A DNA stretch of 64,000 nucleotides from Azotobacter chroococcum (GTDB lineage Bacteria > Pseudomonadota > Gammaproteobacteria > Pseudomonadales > Pseudomonadaceae), in the NCBI RefSeq assembly GCF_004339665.1, contig NZ_SMMU01000008.1:1-64000 (forward strand), written 5' to 3'. Below are positions 40,627-51,690 of this stretch, piece after piece. Under the pieces are notes generated by a model. The model was given only the letters and a program-made list of their open reading frames with translations, did no database searches and was not told the DNA's origin. A program made the translations under genes and the position numbers. The first letter of the stretch is position 1. Every line of letters begins with the position of its first letter.

Positions 40627-42021
40627 CTACATGTTCGCCTCGGCGTACTCCGCCAGGGCCGAGCGCGGCACCCCCTGCAGGGTGATGTGCACGCCGTGGC
40701 GGAAGTCCTTGAAGCGCTCGGTGAGGTAGGTCAGCCCGGAACTGGTGGCCGACAGGTAGGGGGTGTCGATCTGCGCCAGGTTGCCCAGGCAGACCACCTT
40801 GGAGCCGCTGCCGGCGCGGGTGATGATGGTCTTCATCTGGTGCGGGGTGAGGTTCTGGCACTCGTCGATGAGGATCAGGCTCTGCTGGAAGCTGCGCCCG
40901 CGGATGTAGTTCAGCGATTTGAACTGCAGCGGCACCTTCTGCAGGATGTAGTCGACGCTGCCGTGGGTGTTCTCGTCGTCCATGTGCAGCGCCTCCAGGT
41001 TGTCGGTGATGGCGCCGAGCCAGGGCTCCATCTTCTCCGCCTCGGTGCCGGGCAGGAAGCCGATGTCCTCGTCCAGCCCCTGGACGCTGCGGGTGGCGAT
41101 GATCCGCCGGTAGCGCTTGTTGACCATGGTCTGCTCGATGGCCGCGGCCAGGGCGAGGATGGTCTTGCCGGAGCCGGCGGCGCCGGTCAGGTTGACCAGA
41201 TGGATGTCCGGCTCGAGCAGGGCGAACAGCGCCAGGGCCTGGTAGATGTCGCGCGGCCGCAGCCCCCAGGCCTCCTGGTGCAGCAGGGGCTCCTGGTGCA
41301 GGTCGAGGATCAGGAGCTCGTCGCCCTTGATGCCCTTGACCCAGCCGACGAAGCCCTGCTCGTCGAGGATGAACTCGTTGAGGTGCAGCGACGGCAGGTT
41401 GTCGGTGAGCTGCACCCGGTGCCAGGCGCGGCCGTGGTCCTGACGGGTATCCACCTTGCTCACCCGGTCCCAGAAGGAGCCGCTAAGGTTGTGGTAGCCG
41501 CGCGGCAGCAGGCTGACGTCGTCGATCAGCTGGTCGGTGTGGTAGTCCTCGGCCGCCACCCCGCAGGCGCGCGCCTTCAGACGCATGTTGATGTCCTTGG
41601 TGACCAGCACCACCGGCACCTCCGGCCGGCGCCTCTTCAGATCCACCACCAGGTTGATGATGCGGTTGTCGTTGCTGTCGTCGTCGGGCAGCCGGTCGTC
41701 AGCGCCGACGCGGCGGCTCATGAGGATCGACAGCAGGCCGCAGGGACCGCTCTTGCCGCGCTGGATGGGTACGCCCTGCTCGACCTCCTCGGGCGTCGCC
41801 TCGCCGAGCACCTGGTCGATCAGCCGGATTGCCTGGCGGCACTCGGCAGCCACGGTGTGCTTGCCGGTCTTCAGCTTGTCCAGCTCCTCCAGCACCGTCA
41901 TCGGAATGCCGACCTGGTGTTCCTGGAAATTCAGCAAGGCGTTGGGATCGTGGATCAGGATGTTGGTGTCGAGGACGTAGAGGGTCGACTGGGTGGGGTG
42001 GGCGCATCCGTGGTCATCCAT
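40627..42021 (-). CDS. PhoH family ATPase with N-terminal PIN domain
   Basis: The 464-aa protein joins a PIN-type RNase domain (residues about 13-150, with acidic residues [14 protein letters not shown], DxNDNRI and VTKDINMR) to a PhoH ATPase domain with Walker A GAAGSGKT and Walker [12 protein letters not shown]. This PIN-PhoH fusion (PhoH2/YlaK type) is known elsewhere as an RNA helicase with RNase activity. The first ATG after the stop-bounded start is [13 protein letters not shown]. Confidence 0.92.
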   Translation of the reverse strand: MDDHGCAHPTQSTLYVLDTNILIHDPNALLNFQEHQVGIPMTVLEELDKLKTGKHTVAAECRQAIRLIDQVLGEATPEEVEQGVPIQRGKSGPCGLLSILMSRRVGADDRLPDDDSNDNRIINLVVDLKRRRPEVPVVLVTKDINMRLKARACGVAAEDYHTDQLIDDVSLLPRGYHNLSGSFWDRVSKVDTRQDHGRAWHRVQLTDNLPSLHLNEFILDEQGFVGWVKGIKGDELLILDLHQEPLLHQEAWGLRPRDIYQALALFALLEPDIHLVNLTGAAGSGKTILALAAAIEQTMVNKRYRRIIATRSVQGLDEDIGFLPGTEAEKMEPWLGAITDNLEALHMDDENTHGSVDYILQKVPLQFKSLNYIRGRSFQQSLILIDECQNLTPHQMKTIITRAGSGSKVVCLGNLAQIDTPYLSATSSGLTYLTERFKDFRHGVHITLQGVPRSALAEYAEANM

Positions 42022-42348
42022 AATCGGTCACCTTTTTCTGGCCGGGGGCAGGCGACGGAATGCCGGATACAGCGCTCCGCCGCGAAGAACCGCCGTCCTC
42101 TCCGGCACCGGGCGGGAGAAGCCGGGCACGCCGCCGGCCGGAGCCGCCGGGCGTGCGCACGCATGCGACAGACCGTGGACAATCACACGACGCGCAAGCG
42201 CTTTCCTTGGTCTGTCAGGCGGTCTGGCTTTGTTGATACAGCAAAACGGATGACAGAAAAAAGTACTTTTCAGCGCCTGCCAGGGTTTTTTTATCCCGTT
42301 GCGGAATAATCTTGGCGGTCCCGCCGGGGGCCGCTAGAGTGGGGGGAT
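42022..42348. other. intergenic region between phoH and the metal-efflux gene
   Basis: No gene or repeat is seen. The central part (42200-42320) is AT-richer than its surroundings and includes GAATAATCTT-type sequence. It lies upstream of phoH on the minus strand and so should contain its promoter. Confidence 0.4.
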
Positions 42349-43323
42349 TCACTCCCGCCCGCCTGACTGCCTCCCCCCGCAGCGGTTCACCTCCACGGTC
42401 ACGTGGACCAGCCCGGAAATGCCCGTCAGACAGGCCTTGTAGCGGTCTGCGCTGCCGTCGCCGTGGGTCACCACGCTGAGGATGCAGGCGTACTGGGCGC
42501 GGCCGACGCGCCACAGGTGCAGGTCGGCCACCTCGGTATCCGGCTCGCGCTCCAGGGTGGCGCGCACCCGCTCGACCATTGGACTGTCCATCTCCCGGTC
42601 GAGCAGCACCTTGCCGGTTTCGACCAGCAGCCCCCTGGCCCAGACACCGATCACCAGCGCGCCGACGATGCCCATCAGCGGGTCCAGCCAGCTCCAGCCG
42701 AAGAGCTTGCCGCCGAGCAGCGCGACGATGGCCGCCACCGAAGTGAGCGCATCGGTCAGCACATGCAGGTAGGCGGCATGGCGGTTGAGATCGCGGCCGC
42801 CCTGGGCATGGCCGTGATCGTGATCGGCATGGTCATGGCCGTGCGCGTGGCCATGGTGATGGTGGTCGTGCTGGTCGCGCAGCAGCCAGGCGGACAGCAG
42901 GTTGACCGCCAGACCGACCACCGCCACCCACAACGCCAGGTCGAAGGCGATCTCGCGGGGCTGCCAGAGCCGCCAGAGCGACTCGCCGAGCATCAGGACG
43001 GCCACCATGACCAGCAGCAGCGCACTGGCGAAGCCGGCCAGCACCTCGATCTTCCAGGTGCCAAAGGCGAAGCGCGGGTCTTGCACGTAACGCCGGGCGA
43101 GCAGGTAGGCCACCGCGGTCAGGCCGATCGCCAGCATGTGCGAAGCCATGTGCCAGCCGTCGGCCAGCAGCGCCATGGAATTGAAGGCATAGCCGGCGGC
43201 GATCTCCACCAGCATGGTGACCCCGGTCAGGGCCACCACCAGCCAGGCCTGGCGCTCGCTGCCCGCCTCCAGCGGACGATAGTCGTGGGAGGACTGCCAG
43301 TGTGCATGGTTGCATTCGATCAT
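42349..43323 (-). CDS. cation diffusion facilitator, DmeF type
   Basis: The 324-aa inner-membrane protein exports divalent metal ions in exchange for protons. It has six membrane helices, the metal-site motif LLADGWHMASHM in helix II and HVLTDALTSV in helix V, and a long histidine-rich loop HDHHHHGHAHGHDHADHDHGH between helices IV and V. The layout and the N-terminal HxxxH...YRPLE segment fit the DmeF (Co/Ni) group better than zinc-only CzcD; the substrate is inferred. The ATG at 43323 begins MIECNHAHW. Confidence 0.9.
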   Translation of the reverse strand: MIECNHAHWQSSHDYRPLEAGSERQAWLVVALTGVTMLVEIAAGYAFNSMALLADGWHMASHMLAIGLTAVAYLLARRYVQDPRFAFGTWKIEVLAGFASALLLVMVAVLMLGESLWRLWQPREIAFDLALWVAVVGLAVNLLSAWLLRDQHDHHHHGHAHGHDHADHDHGHAQGGRDLNRHAAYLHVLTDALTSVAAIVALLGGKLFGWSWLDPLMGIVGALVIGVWARGLLVETGKVLLDREMDSPMVERVRATLEREPDTEVADLHLWRVGRAQYACILSVVTHGDGSADRYKACLTGISGLVHVTVEVNRCGGRQSGGRE

Positions 43324-43396
43324 CGGGTGACTCCGGGAAAGCGAGGGGCGCGGGCCAAAGACGCTAGAATCGCCGCAGATCCGAAGGAGAGCAACG

Positions 43397-44176
43397 ATGC
43401 TGATGGTGATTTCCCCGGCCAAGACCCTCGACTACCAGAGCCCGCCGGTCACTGCACGCCACACCCTGCCCCAGTACCTGGACCACGCCGCCGAACTCAT
43501 GATCCGGCTGCGCGAGCTGACCCCGCAGGCGATCGCCGAGCTGATGAGCCTGTCCGACAAGCTCGCCGGGCTCAACGCCGCGCGCTACGCCGAATGGACC
43601 CCCGACTTCAGCCCGGCCAACGCCAAGCAGGCCCTGCTCGCCTTCAAGGGCGATGTCTACACCGGGCTCAATGCCGAGGACTTCGACGAGGCCGACTTCG
43701 ACTTCGCCCAGGCGCATCTGCGCATGCTCTCCGGCCTCTACGGCGTGCTGCGCCCGCTCGACCTGATGCAGCCCTACCGCCTGGAGATGGGCACAAAGCT
43801 GGCCAACGCCCGCGGCAAGGACCTCTACGCCTTCTGGGGCGAGCGCATCAGCCTCTGGCTGAACGAGGCGCTGGACGAACAGGGCGACGACCTGCTGCTC
43901 AACCTGGCCTCCAACGAGTACTTCTCGGCGGTCAGACGCCCGCTGCTGCGCGGCCGGGTCATCGACACCGAATTCCGCGACCTGAAGAACGGCCAGTACA
44001 AGATCGTCAGCCTCTACGCCAAGCAGGCCCGCGGCCGCATGGCCCGCTACGTGATCAGGGAGCGCCTGCGCGACCCGGAAGGCCTCAAGGACTTCGACGA
44101 CCGGGGCTACCGCTTCTCGGTCAGCCACTCCACGCCCGAGCGCCTGGTGTTCCTGCGCGACAAGCCGATGGACTGA
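43397..44176 (+). CDS. yaaA: peroxide stress protein YaaA
   Basis: The 259-aa cytosolic DUF328 protein limits free iron during hydrogen peroxide stress in E. coli. It has the family start [15 protein letters not shown] and internal blocks [32 protein letters not shown] and [16 protein letters not shown] precedes the ATG. The gene converges with the CtaG-like gene, leaving only 6 bp between stops. Confidence 0.95.
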   Translation: MLMVISPAKTLDYQSPPVTARHTLPQYLDHAAELMIRLRELTPQAIAELMSLSDKLAGLNAARYAEWTPDFSPANAKQALLAFKGDVYTGLNAEDFDEADFDFAQAHLRMLSGLYGVLRPLDLMQPYRLEMGTKLANARGKDLYAFWGERISLWLNEALDEQGDDLLLNLASNEYFSAVRRPLLRGRVIDTEFRDLKNGQYKIVSLYAKQARGRMARYVIRERLRDPEGLKDFDDRGYRFSVSHSTPERLVFLRDKPMD

Positions 44177-44182
44177 CGGCCG

Positions 44183-45007
44183 TCATGGCCCCGGGCCGGC
44201 CGCCGAGGCGCTGCGGCGCAGCAGACGCTGCCAGCAGCGCAGCCCGCACCAGAGGGCGGCGAGCAGGTAGACCAGGCCGCCCGGCACCCACATCAGCAGG
44301 CCGGCCAGCTGCTGGTCGCCCAGATCGCCCGTGGCGCGGTAGAGCGGCACCCGGGCGAAGCTCAGCAGGGCGCCGAGCAGGCCGGTATGCATGCTGGTCA
44401 GCAGCAGAGCCAGCAGCGCCTGCCCCTGCTGGCGCGGCCCGGCGCGCAGCACCGACCACCAGAACAGCCAGGCGCTGAGCAGGAAGCAGGCATGCTCGAC
44501 GAGGTGCCACCAGAGGTTGTCCAGCGCCAGCCGGTAGGGCCCCGGCGCGTGCCAGATCCAGATCAGCGAACCGTGCAGCACGGCGCAGGCCAGCGGCCGC
44601 CGGGCCAGGCGCAGCGGGCCGCGCCACAGAAGGTCCAGGCGCGGGCCGCACAGGCTGTGCCACTGCGGCAGCGGCCGGGCCAGCACGGCCAGCGGGGCGA
44701 CGGCCAGCATCAGCAGCATGTGCTGCAGCATGTGCAGGGCGGCGCTGGTTTCGGCGGCTTCGTCGAGGGGACCGAACAGGCTGAGGGCCGCGAGCAGGAA
44801 GCTTCCGTGCAGCAACAGGCGCTGGCGCAGCGCCGCCGGCCGGCGCCGGCAGCCTCCCGCGTAGCCGATCCAGGCGGCGGCCAGCAGACCGGCGCCGAGC
44901 AGCACCGGCAGCCGCTCGCCCAGCAGTTGGCCGAGGCCTTGGTCGAACAGCCCGTGGGCCTGCGCCCCGGCCGGCAGCAGCAGGAGCAGCAGAGCGATCA
45001 GAGGCAT
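44183..45007 (-). CDS. cytochrome c oxidase assembly protein, CtaG (caa3) type
   Basis: The 274-aa membrane protein has about seven helices and the conserved histidines of the Caa3_CtaG family (HMLQHMLLM, WHAPGPYRLAL, HLVEHACFL). These proteins help insert copper into subunit I of caa3-type oxidases. The ATG at 45007 overlaps the end of the small membrane protein upstream. It is the last gene of the oxidase cluster. Confidence 0.85.
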   Translation of the reverse strand: MPLIALLLLLLPAGAQAHGLFDQGLGQLLGERLPVLLGAGLLAAAWIGYAGGCRRRPAALRQRLLLHGSFLLAALSLFGPLDEAAETSAALHMLQHMLLMLAVAPLAVLARPLPQWHSLCGPRLDLLWRGPLRLARRPLACAVLHGSLIWIWHAPGPYRLALDNLWWHLVEHACFLLSAWLFWWSVLRAGPRQQGQALLALLLTSMHTGLLGALLSFARVPLYRATGDLGDQQLAGLLMWVPGGLVYLLAALWCGLRCWQRLLRRSASAAGPGP

Positions 45008-45330
45008 GGCGGCAGCGTCAGAATCGGCAGGCCGACGAACAGCGTGGCCAGGGCCGCCAGCAGATGGACCGCGGCGCCGACCCGCACCACGAAGCGCCGC
45101 GCCGCCAGCGCGGGCGGCGGCGCCCGCCACAGCCACCAGGCGCAGCCGAACAGCCAGGCCGCGGTGAGCAGGGTGAAGAGGCCGAGCAGACCGTTGAGCC
45201 AGGTGGCCGGCAGCCCGTCGCCCGGCCGGGCCAGCAGGCAGCCCAGCGACAGCCCGGCGTACACGGCGACCAGCCACAGGCTCCAGACGATCAGCCCGAG
45301 CGCCAGCTGCAGCGGATGCCCCGGCCTCAC
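44998..45330 (-). CDS. small membrane protein of the oxidase operon, 110 aa
   Basis: The frame opens with GTG overlapping the ctaDE stop (GTGA) and closes 10 bp inside the next gene, so its translation is coupled on both sides. The product has three hydrophobic helices (about 10-30, 42-65, 80-105). It has no recognisable domain but occupies the place of a subunit IV-like or accessory oxidase peptide. Confidence 0.65.
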   Translation of the reverse strand: MRPGHPLQLALGLIVWSLWLVAVYAGLSLGCLLARPGDGLPATWLNGLLGLFTLLTAAWLFGCAWWLWRAPPPALAARRFVVRVGAAVHLLAALATLFVGLPILTLPPCL

Positions 45331-47840
45331 GCGCCGATCCCCCGGGGAAACAGCACCAGGGCGAAATAGCTCGCCCAGAAGGTCAGCAGGCAGTAATCCC
45401 ACCACTGGAGGACCACCGCCGGCTCGTAGGGCGCCCGCTCGCCGACCAGCCCCAGGCGCACCCGCCAGGCCTGCAGCGCGGTGAACAGCGGCGCCAGGGC
45501 ACAGTGCAGCAGCAGGTAGCCGAGGGTCACGGCGATCAGCGCGTCGTGGGCGCTGGCAGTGGGCGCCAGGGGCGTCGCGGCGAGAACCCAGGAGAGCCCT
45601 GCCGCCTGCAGCAGGCCCAGCGCGGCGAGCATCCAGAGCGCCCCTTCCAGCCGACGGTGGTTCCCTCGGCGCAGGCGCCGCACCAGCCAGCGGAAACCCA
45701 GCACGATGGCGCCGAGCAGCAGCCCGTCGAGCAGCAGCGCCAATCCCGGCAGCGGCGAGCGCGCTGGCGGCTGCCAGTTCGGCGCCACGGTCCACAGGTA
45801 GAACCAGGCGAAGATCAGCGAGAAGAACAGCACGCCGTTGGCCAGCAGCGTAGTGCCCATGCCCCACAGGCCGGGGCCGTCGAAGGTGCGCGAATGCAGC
45901 GGCGGATCGCCCGGCCGGGTGCGCGCATCCGGCGCGGCCAGAGGGTGGGCGCCGTTGACCCAGGACCAGCGCAGCAGGATGCCCAGGGTCGCCAGCGCCG
46001 CCACGCCGGCCAGGGCATAGGCGCCGTTCAGGAGAGACAGGCAGACCACCGTCAGGACCAGCGCCGCATACAGGGGCAGCCAGCTGTTGCCCGGCAGGTG
46101 GATGATCTCGCGCACCTGCCCGCTCAGCGGGTCGCTGCCCCAGGTTTCGCGACGGCCGTGGTCGATGGTCGGCAGCCCGTGGCGGCCCTCGGCGATGCTC
46201 TGGCCGAGGGCCGGGTTCTCCCACAGCGGATGGCGGCTGGTGCAGGCCGGCAGGCTGACGAAGTTGTAGGCGGCCGGCGGCAGCGCGGTGGCCCACTCCA
46301 GAGTATCGGCTTGCCAGGGGTTGTCGCCGGCGCGGCGGCCGAAACGGAAATGCAGGCCGATGTCCAGCAGCACCATGGCCACGCCCATGGCCATCACGAA
46401 GCTGCCCACCGAGGAAATCAGGTTGGGCAGCGCCCAGCCGAGCCCCGCCGGGTAGGTGTAGACCCGCCGCGGCATGCCCAAGAGGCCGGTCCAGTGCATC
46501 ACCAGAAAGGTCGCGTTGAAGCCGACGAAGGTCAGCCAGAAGCCCCAGCGGCCCAGGCGCTCGGACGGCAGGCGCCCGGAGAAGTGCGGCAGCCAGTAGT
46601 AGAGCCCGGCGATCAGCGGAAAGAGCATGCCGCCGACCAGCACGTAGTGCATGTGCGCCACCACGAAATGGCTGTCGTGCACCTGCCAATCGAAGGGCAC
46701 CAGCGCCAGCATCACCCCGGTCAGGCCGCCGGCGACGAAGATCACCAGAAAGCCGACCAGCCAGAGCATCGGCACGTTGAACAGCGGCCGGCCGGTCCAC
46801 AGGGTGGCCAGCCAGGCGAACACCTGGATGCCGGTGGGCACCGCCACCAGCATGCTGGCCGCGGAGAAAAAGGCCTGCCCCAAGAGCGGAATGCCCACGG
46901 TGAACATGTGGTGCACCCACAGGCCGAAGCTGAGGAAACCGGTGCCGATCACCGCCAGCACCAGCCAGCGGTAACCCACCAGCGGACGGCGGGCGAACAC
47001 CGGCAGCAGGGTGCTGACGATACCCGCCGCCGGCAGGAAGATGATGTAGACCTCGGGGTGGCCGAACAGCCAGAACAGGTGCTGCCAGAGCAGCGGGTCG
47101 CCGCCGCGGGCGACGTCGAAGAAGGCGAAGCCCGCGGCGCGCTCCAGCTCCAGGAGGATGCTGCCGAGGATCAGCGGCGGGAAGCCGAAGACGATCATCA
47201 GCGACGTCACCAGCATGTACCAGGCGAACAGCGGCATCCTGTCGAGACTCATGCCGGGCGCGCGGCTGCGCAGGATCGACACCGCCAGCTCGACGCCGCC
47301 GGCCACCGAGGAGATTTCCACGAAGGTGATGCCGATCAGCCAGAAATCCGCATTCACCCCCGGCGAGTGGGCCGCGCTGCTGAGCGGCGTGTACATGAAC
47401 CAGCCGCCGTTCGGCGCCAGACCCAGGGCCAGGCTGGAAACCAGGATGGTGCCGCCGAACAGGTAGCACCAGTAGCCGAAGGCGCTCAGGCGCGGAAAGA
47501 CCAGGTCGCGGGCGCCGAGCATCTTGGGGATCAGGTAGACGGCCAGCCCCTCGACCATCGGCACGGCGAACAGAAACATCATCACCGAGCCGTGCAGGGT
47601 GAACAGCTGGTTGTAGGTCTGGTGATCGATCAGCGGCAGCTCGGGGCGCGCCAGCTGGGCGCGGATCAGCATCGCCAGCAGTCCGCCGATGAGGAAGAAC
47701 ACCGTCCCCGTGAGCATGAAGCGCAGGCCGATGCTGGTGTGGTTGACGATGGACAGCGCCCGCCAGCCGGTCGGATTGCCCCAGACGGCATGGAAGTCCT
47801 GATGCAGCCGTTCGGGGCTCTGCGCGCGGGTTTCGCTCAT
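45327..47840 (-). CDS. ctaDE: cytochrome c oxidase subunit I-III fusion
   Basis: The 837-aa protein joins a full heme-copper subunit I (residues about 1-560) to a subunit III domain (from about 600). Subunit I keeps the copper-B and cross-link site WLFGHPEVYIIFLP, the pair VHHMFTVG and the heme ligands HDSHFVVAHMHYVLVGG. The HPEVY tyrosine marks an A-type oxidase. The III part holds LLANGVLFFSLIFAWFYLW and CALAPLFTALQ helices. The ATG at 47840 overlaps the ctaC stop by 4 bp. Fused ctaD-ctaE is known in caa3 oxidases. Confidence 0.94.
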   Translation of the reverse strand: MSETRAQSPERLHQDFHAVWGNPTGWRALSIVNHTSIGLRFMLTGTVFFLIGGLLAMLIRAQLARPELPLIDHQTYNQLFTLHGSVMMFLFAVPMVEGLAVYLIPKMLGARDLVFPRLSAFGYWCYLFGGTILVSSLALGLAPNGGWFMYTPLSSAAHSPGVNADFWLIGITFVEISSVAGGVELAVSILRSRAPGMSLDRMPLFAWYMLVTSLMIVFGFPPLILGSILLELERAAGFAFFDVARGGDPLLWQHLFWLFGHPEVYIIFLPAAGIVSTLLPVFARRPLVGYRWLVLAVIGTGFLSFGLWVHHMFTVGIPLLGQAFFSAASMLVAVPTGIQVFAWLATLWTGRPLFNVPMLWLVGFLVIFVAGGLTGVMLALVPFDWQVHDSHFVVAHMHYVLVGGMLFPLIAGLYYWLPHFSGRLPSERLGRWGFWLTFVGFNATFLVMHWTGLLGMPRRVYTYPAGLGWALPNLISSVGSFVMAMGVAMVLLDIGLHFRFGRRAGDNPWQADTLEWATALPPAAYNFVSLPACTSRHPLWENPALGQSIAEGRHGLPTIDHGRRETWGSDPLSGQVREIIHLPGNSWLPLYAALVLTVVCLSLLNGAYALAGVAALATLGILLRWSWVNGAHPLAAPDARTRPGDPPLHSRTFDGPGLWGMGTTLLANGVLFFSLIFAWFYLWTVAPNWQPPARSPLPGLALLLDGLLLGAIVLGFRWLVRRLRRGNHRRLEGALWMLAALGLLQAAGLSWVLAATPLAPTASAHDALIAVTLGYLLLHCALAPLFTALQAWRVRLGLVGERAPYEPAVVLQWWDYCLLTFWASYFALVLFPRGIGA

Positions 47841-48784
47841 GGGGCGAGGGTCTCCAGCCAGGCGGCGATGGCATCGAGGCTGGCCTCGGGCAGATGGTCG
47901 TGACGGGGCATGCCGTTGTGCGGCTTGAGCCTCTGGTGCTCGCGCAGCCAGCGGCGCATGGCGCCCTCCTCCCTCGCCAGGGTGCCGGCGCCGAGGCTGG
48001 GCCGCGCGCCGACGTCGCTGAGGTCCGGCGCCCGGCGGCCATCGCTGACCCCGGCCACCCGGTGGCACTCGCCGCAATAGGGACGGAAGGCCTCCACCGC
48101 CGCGGCATGTTCCGGCGCGATCGGAGACGCTGTCCGGCGGGCGGCCTGCCAGGCCTCGAAGGCCGGCGTTTCCAGGGCCTCGACGGCCAGCGCCATGTGC
48201 GCGTGCTGGGCGCCGCAGAACTCCGCGCACTGGCCACGGTAGCGGCCGGCCCGGTCGGCCTGCAGGCGCAGGGTCGCGCGGCGCCCCGGCAGCATGTCGA
48301 GCTTGCCGCCCAGGCGCGGCACCCAGAAGGCATGGATCACGTCGGCGCTGGCGACCTCCACGTCCACCGGCCGGCCGACCGGCAGGATCAGCTGATTGGC
48401 GGTGACCACGCCGGTCTCCGGATAGCGCACCGCCCACCACCACTGATGGCCGGTCACCTCGATGCGCAGCGGCGGCGGCCCGTCCAGCGGCAGCGGCAGC
48501 ATGCGCAGGCCCAGCGGGATGCCGAAGGCCAGCAGCACCAGGATGCTGAAGCCCGGCAGCAGCACGCCGCCGGCGATAATCCAGCGCCGGCCCAGGCGCC
48601 GGGCCTGCTCGGGCGTGTAATGGCGCGGCGCCCGGCGCAGGGCCAGCAGCCAGAGGAACACGACCAGCAGCAGCACCAGGCCGAACCAGGCGAACATGCC
48701 CCACCACAGCCAGGCCGCCGCCTGCGCCGCCGGCCCGGCCGGGTCGAGCGCGGACTGCGGCCCCTGGCAGCCGGCCAGGAGCAT
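47837..48784 (-). CDS. ctaC: cytochrome c oxidase subunit II with cytochrome c domain (caa3 type)
   Basis: Subunit II receives electrons at its CuA centre. The 315-aa product has two membrane helices, a cupredoxin domain with the complete CuA set (HAFWVP ... CAEFCGAQHAHM) and a C-terminal class I cytochrome c with heme motif CGECH and axial Met in HNGMP. The only regular start in frame is the ATG at 48784, giving M-L-L-A-G-C, a lipobox with almost no n-region. The real start may be upstream at an unusual codon such as CTG at about 48817, because the frame stays open and hydrophobic. The gene diverges from the DUF2231 gene. Confidence 0.88.
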   Translation of the reverse strand: MLLAGCQGPQSALDPAGPAAQAAAWLWWGMFAWFGLVLLLVVFLWLLALRRAPRHYTPEQARRLGRRWIIAGGVLLPGFSILVLLAFGIPLGLRMLPLPLDGPPPLRIEVTGHQWWWAVRYPETGVVTANQLILPVGRPVDVEVASADVIHAFWVPRLGGKLDMLPGRRATLRLQADRAGRYRGQCAEFCGAQHAHMALAVEALETPAFEAWQAARRTASPIAPEHAAAVEAFRPYCGECHRVAGVSDGRRAPDLSDVGARPSLGAGTLAREEGAMRRWLREHQRLKPHNGMPRHDHLPEASLDAIAAWLETLAP

Positions 48785-48847
48785 TGCCGCGCCGGCCGCG
48801 GTCAGATGCCCGTATGCGGTCCGCCGCCTCTCGCCGAGGAAATCCCG

Positions 48848-49300
48848 ATGCCCGAGCAGACCATCCGCAGCCGCGCCGCCCTGGGCGGCCACCCGCTGCA
48901 TCCGATGATGATCCACTTTCCGGTCGCCGCCCTGTTCGGGCTGGTCGCCAGCGACCTCGGCTACCTGCTGAGCGGCGACCCCTTCTGGGCCCGGGCCAGC
49001 CTGTGGCTGGCCGGGGTCGGCGCCTTCGGCGGCTGGCTCGCCAGCATCGCCGGCCTCGTCGACCTGTTCAGCGTGCGGCGGATTCGCCGCCTGATCACCG
49101 GCTGGTGCCATGCCATTCTCGCCGTGATGATGCTCTCGCTGGCCTCGCTGAACTGGCTGCAGCGCTACCTCGCCGCGGAGCAGATCTTGCCCTGGGGGCT
49201 GTACCTGTCCCTGCTGACCGCGCTGCTGATCGTGCTGGCCGCCTGGCTGGGCGGTCGCCTGGTCTACGAGCATGCGGTGGGGGTCGATGTGGAAGGTTGA
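48848..49300 (+). CDS. DUF2231 membrane protein
   Basis: The 150-aa product has four membrane helices and the DUF2231 start GGHPLHPMMIHFPVAALFG, with conserved histidines that may bind heme or metal. The ATG follows GAGGAAAT. It is transcribed divergently from the oxidase operon with only 63 bp between starts, so the promoters overlap and regulation may be shared. Confidence 0.85.
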   Translation: MPEQTIRSRAALGGHPLHPMMIHFPVAALFGLVASDLGYLLSGDPFWARASLWLAGVGAFGGWLASIAGLVDLFSVRRIRRLITGWCHAILAVMMLSLASLNWLQRYLAAEQILPWGLYLSLLTALLIVLAAWLGGRLVYEHAVGVDVEG

Positions 49301-49323
49301 ACAGTCCGCCACCGGGAGCCTCC

Positions 49324-49737
49324 TCAGACGGGCCTGGCCAGGACCAGCCAGACGACGCAGAGCACGGCCAGCGCGGAGGTCACCGCCAGGGCGACGCAGA
49401 GGGAGGTCACCACAGTCTGCGGCTCGCGCTCCAGGCGCAGGATCAGCGCACCGTACAAGGCATGGCAGACCACCATGACCACCACGGCGGTCAGCTTGAG
49501 AATCAGCCAGATGCCGAGGGTGCCCTGCACGAGAAACAGCAGGGTGCCGCTGGCGATGGTGAAGAGCGCCGCCGGGGTCGCCAGCAGGTTGAACAGCTGG
49601 CGGACCGGCAGGCCATGGCCGCGGGAGGAAAGATCGCGATCGCCGCCGGCGCGGCCGGCGATCAGCCCCGGCAGATAGAACAGGGCAGCGCACCAGATCA
49701 GCAAAAAGACGATATGCACGCTCAGCAGCCAGGGCAT
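49324..49737 (-). CDS. CopD/HemJ-like four-helix membrane protein
   Basis: The 137-aa product begins MPWLLSVHIVFLLIWCAALFYLPG and has four helices with a conserved His in helix I (SVHIVFLLIW) and KLTAVVVMVVCHALYG in helix III, as in the CopD / DUF2269-like group of small membrane proteins. The role is unknown; its place beside oxidase genes suggests copper or heme handling. The ATG at 49737 follows AGGAAAG. Confidence 0.75.
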   Translation of the reverse strand: MPWLLSVHIVFLLIWCAALFYLPGLIAGRAGGDRDLSSRGHGLPVRQLFNLLATPAALFTIASGTLLFLVQGTLGIWLILKLTAVVVMVVCHALYGALILRLEREPQTVVTSLCVALAVTSALAVLCVVWLVLARPV

Positions 49738-49927
49738 GGCGATCTTTCCTAATTCATTTCCTGTTTCCCTGATTCCATGCCGGCGCGCAGAGTTGGCCGA
49801 AAACACGCATGCCATTCAATATCCAAACGAGTGTAGTAGCCGGGGCCGGATATAACAGCCGCGCACAATTTCCATATTGCGGACGCGTACCGTTTGTCCG
49901 CTGCGCATTATCGCCATGGAAATTCCG

Positions 49928-49954
49928 GAACTCTCGCCAAGGGGTGTTTTCAGT
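49928..49954 (+). promoter_or_regulatory. AlgU(RpoE)-like promoter upstream of the KGG gene
   Basis: GAACTC at 49928-49933 and TCAGT at 49950-49954 are separated by 16 bp, compared with the consensus GAACTT-N16/17-TCTGA. The expected transcript would start about 50 nt before the KGG start codon. The -10 match is weak. Confidence 0.3.
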
Positions 49955-50011
49955 ATCCATGCAGGGCGCGTGAACACCTGCTTTTTTCAGCCTTCTTCAA
50001 GGAGAAAAAAC

Positions 50012-50206
50012 ATGCCCAAGAACACCAACCCCGGCAACTTTGCCAACGATCGCCAGAAAGCCTCGGAAGCCGGCCGCAAGGGTGGTCACAACAGCGGCGG
50101 AAACTTTGCCAACGACCGCGAGAAGGCTTCCGAAGCCGGCCGCAAGGGAGGCCAGCACAGTCACGGCGGACAGGCTGGCAAAGAGGGTGGCAAAGAGCGT
50201 CGTTGA
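50012..50206 (+). CDS. KGG-motif stress protein, 64 aa
   Basis: This small, very hydrophilic protein has two tandem copies of FANDRxKASEAGRKGG, the KGG repeat (PF10685; Con-10/GsiB-like general stress proteins). It ends in a Gly/His/Lys-rich tail and has almost no hydrophobic residues, so it is probably disordered. AAGGAGAAAA precedes the ATG. Related motifs recur in the three genes at 58599-59500. Confidence 0.85.
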   Translation: MPKNTNPGNFANDRQKASEAGRKGGHNSGGNFANDREKASEAGRKGGQHSHGGQAGKEGGKERR

Positions 50207-50221
50207 TCTTTGCGCCTGGCG

Positions 50222-50262
50222 GAGAGCATCGCCCGATTCATCCATAATCGGGCGATGCTCTC
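50222..50262. terminator. 17-bp perfect hairpin between the KGG gene and algB
   Basis: GAGAGCATCGCCCGATT pairs with its exact complement around a 7-nt loop. There is no T run of the usual length, but the position between convergent genes and the stem strength suggest a shared terminator or mRNA 3'-end barrier. Confidence 0.55.
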
Positions 50263-50343
50263 GCCATTTATATTTACCGCATTGATTGTCCGTAGCCGTG
50301 CGTGATGGTCATTGCCGGCCGGCAACCATTCGTCCTGCCGGCG

Positions 50344-51690
<1,347 letters not shown>

